Part shown: positions 62,550 through 64,000 of the stretch, piece after piece
Layout of the letters: each line of letters opens with the position of its first letter
Numbering within the stretch: the stretch's first letter is position 1
DNA from: Niebla homalea
Taxonomy: Eukaryota; Ascomycota; Lecanoromycetes; Lecanorales; Ramalinaceae
Assembly: GCA_019925105.1 (NCBI GenBank)
Contig: JAHGAU010000033.1
Coordinates: forward strand, 310,001-374,000
DNA: 64,000 nt
Reading direction: 5' to 3'
Notes under the pieces: model-generated
Told to the model about the DNA's origin: nothing
Database searches by the model: none
The model's input: only the letters and a program-made list of their open reading frames with translations
Translations under genes and position numbers: made by a program

Positions 62550-63100
62550 TTTTATTAACTTTTTTAAGTTATTTATTATTCTTTTAATATATATAATTAT
62601 CCGTTTTTATTATTATAAGTATTATTAATTTAATTAATATCGCTTCTTCTTTATATATTATATATTCTTTATACCGTTTAACGTTATTTTACGTAATTAA
62701 TAATAACTTTAAATACTATATTATTTCTTTATTTATTTTATTAAGTATTAAATTTATAAATTTAATTATTTTCTACTTTTATCCGGTAAATTATTATTAA
62801 TATAAAATAAAACTTATTTCTAATTTTAAATTATTAATTAGATTATTTATTATATTTTCCTTAACTTTTATATCGTTTCTTTAATACTTCTGAGCTTCTT
62901 TATTGTCTCTTAGGTGCTCCAGTTATCGTTTTATCCCTTCCGATTCTTTTAAACCTTTATTTAATTATTCCTATTTATTTCTTATTTAATTTTTTTTTAC
63001 CCCGTTTTACCGCTCTAACTTACTCCCAGTCTTCTCTTATTTACTCCGATTATCTCCTATATACTCTTTCTTTTCCCCGCGTATATAAATATACCCTTCT
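62550..63100 (-). pseudogene. Gag-like frame of the Gypsy element (minus)
   Basis: From about 63090 leftwards a polar, probably coiled-coil frame can be read with TAG or TAA at presumed Gln positions. It includes RGEKESI, EIIGVNKRRLGVS, ETIKKLRSIKETI, VLFYINNNLPDKSRK and LREITLNGIKNI. It lies upstream of RT in the right orientation for gag. No zinc knuckle was recognised. Confidence 0.55.
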
Positions 63101-64000
63101 TTTTTTATTAATTAATTATTAAAATATACGCCTTTAAAATTAATTTTACTTTTTAAATTTCTTCTTTTCTTATAGTTTATTAATCTTAATTATTTTCTTT
63201 ATTTTTTAATTTAATTTTTAAGTTTTCTTTATTATTTTTATACTTAAATAAGTTTAACTTAATTTCTTTTTTTAATATTATTACGTTTCTATAGTATAAC
63301 TTCTTATATATTAACTTTTAACGTATCTTACTTAACGGGCGTATTTAAAATTTAAGTAATTAAATATTTTCTTTATAAATAATATCTTTAATTTTTAATA
63401 TCTTTATTTAAATTTTAAAGTTAATTATAATTAACTTTAATTATAAAAGTCTTAATAAAATGTTATAATTTAAGTTATTTTTTAATATTATAAATATTTA
63501 TATTAATTTAATTATTCTTATAACTTAAATATTAAATATAACTTATATATAAAGTAATATATAATCTCTATTTACTATTAATATATTTAAATAATTAACT
63601 CCGAACAATCTTAAAAGCCTTTTTTTTATTTATAATTCCCTTATTATACTTAAATTAATTATAATAATATCCGATCCTTAATCGGTTTTTATATTAAGTA
63701 ATTTATTTATTTATTCCGTTTAATAAATAATTATTATTTTTATAAAATATATTTATTTATTCTTATTAAATATAGCTTTAAGGTTTCGTTTTAAGTTTAC
63801 GATTATAATATTATTAATTTTAAATCGTTTATTTTAAATCGTTTTTTATATCCCTTCTTTATTATTCTTAAGAACTTCCTTAATAATTATAATTTTCTTA
63901 TAATATATTAGTTAAGATTTAATACGTTCTTTATAAGTCGGTTTATTTTTTTTTTTAAAATATAATAAAAGTTATATTAAATATATTATAGGGAATACGA
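63101..64000. other. Unresolved AT-rich edge
   Basis: Strongly mutated sequence at the right edge. By position it should contain the leader, and perhaps the 5' LTR, of the minus-strand Gypsy element, but no primer binding site of the Copia type and no repeated LTR were found. Nothing else is recognisable. Confidence 0.4.

Noticed and set aside
1240..64000. Mitochondrial or bacterial origin because of the AT content
   Set aside because: Nuclear retrotransposons with LTRs, Tad-like LINEs and CpA-specific mutation point to a fungal nuclear genome; CG is preserved, and no mitochondrial genes are seen.

Overview
The window looks like gene-poor, AT-rich heterochromatin from a filamentous ascomycete (Pezizomycotina). 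From about 1.24 kb to the right edge, CA and TG dinucleotides are scarce, TA is very common, and CG, CC and CT are kept. That is the footprint of repeat-induced point mutation (RIP, CpA to TpA on both strands), a defence confined to such fungi. Nearly every coding frame found is a broken transposon gene whose stops fall where Gln or Trp codons would lie. I see no intact host gene. The species cannot be named from this sequence.

Layout. 1-1240 is little mutated: short tandem repeats, then five back-to-back GC-rich hairpins and a tRNA-like scrap. 1240-6569 is a jumble of relics: a minus-strand DDE (Tc1-like) transposase, a minus-strand Copia start, and the 3' ends of three plus-strand Copia copies with their LTRs. 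6570-12584 is a complete Copia copy (family A, copy A1; 162-bp LTRs; TSD taaag) sitting in the 3' end of a Copia-B copy. 12971-37341 is a second complete Copia-A copy (A2; TSD tatcc) split by two full LINEs (14029-19893, 21808-27608) and a complete Copia of another family (D; 29048-35676; 213-bp LTRs; TSD ctctt). Removing the three insertions and one copy of each TSD leaves 6045 bp, against 6015 bp for A1, which confirms the nesting. 37347-44864 holds two 5'-truncated minus-strand LINEs, a 150-bp unmutated element with its own TSD, and unclassified relics. 44865-56542 is a plus-strand LINE split by another full LINE (50094-55936). 56552-64000 is minus-strand: a Ty3/Gypsy-type element (gag-like, RT/RNase H, integrase) and, to its left, an unidentified long reading frame.

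How it fits together. Families A, B and D share the same presumed primer binding site, matching the anticodon arm of initiator tRNA-Met, as in Drosophila copia. The LINEs look Tad-like (ORF1 with zinc knuckles; ORF2 with endonuclease, RT and a Cys/His tail), end in AATC repeats and made 9-14 bp TSDs. TSDs and LTR pairs fix a relative order of insertion. Families are named A-D here only for this window. All assignments come from reading the sequence by eye; no database search was run.
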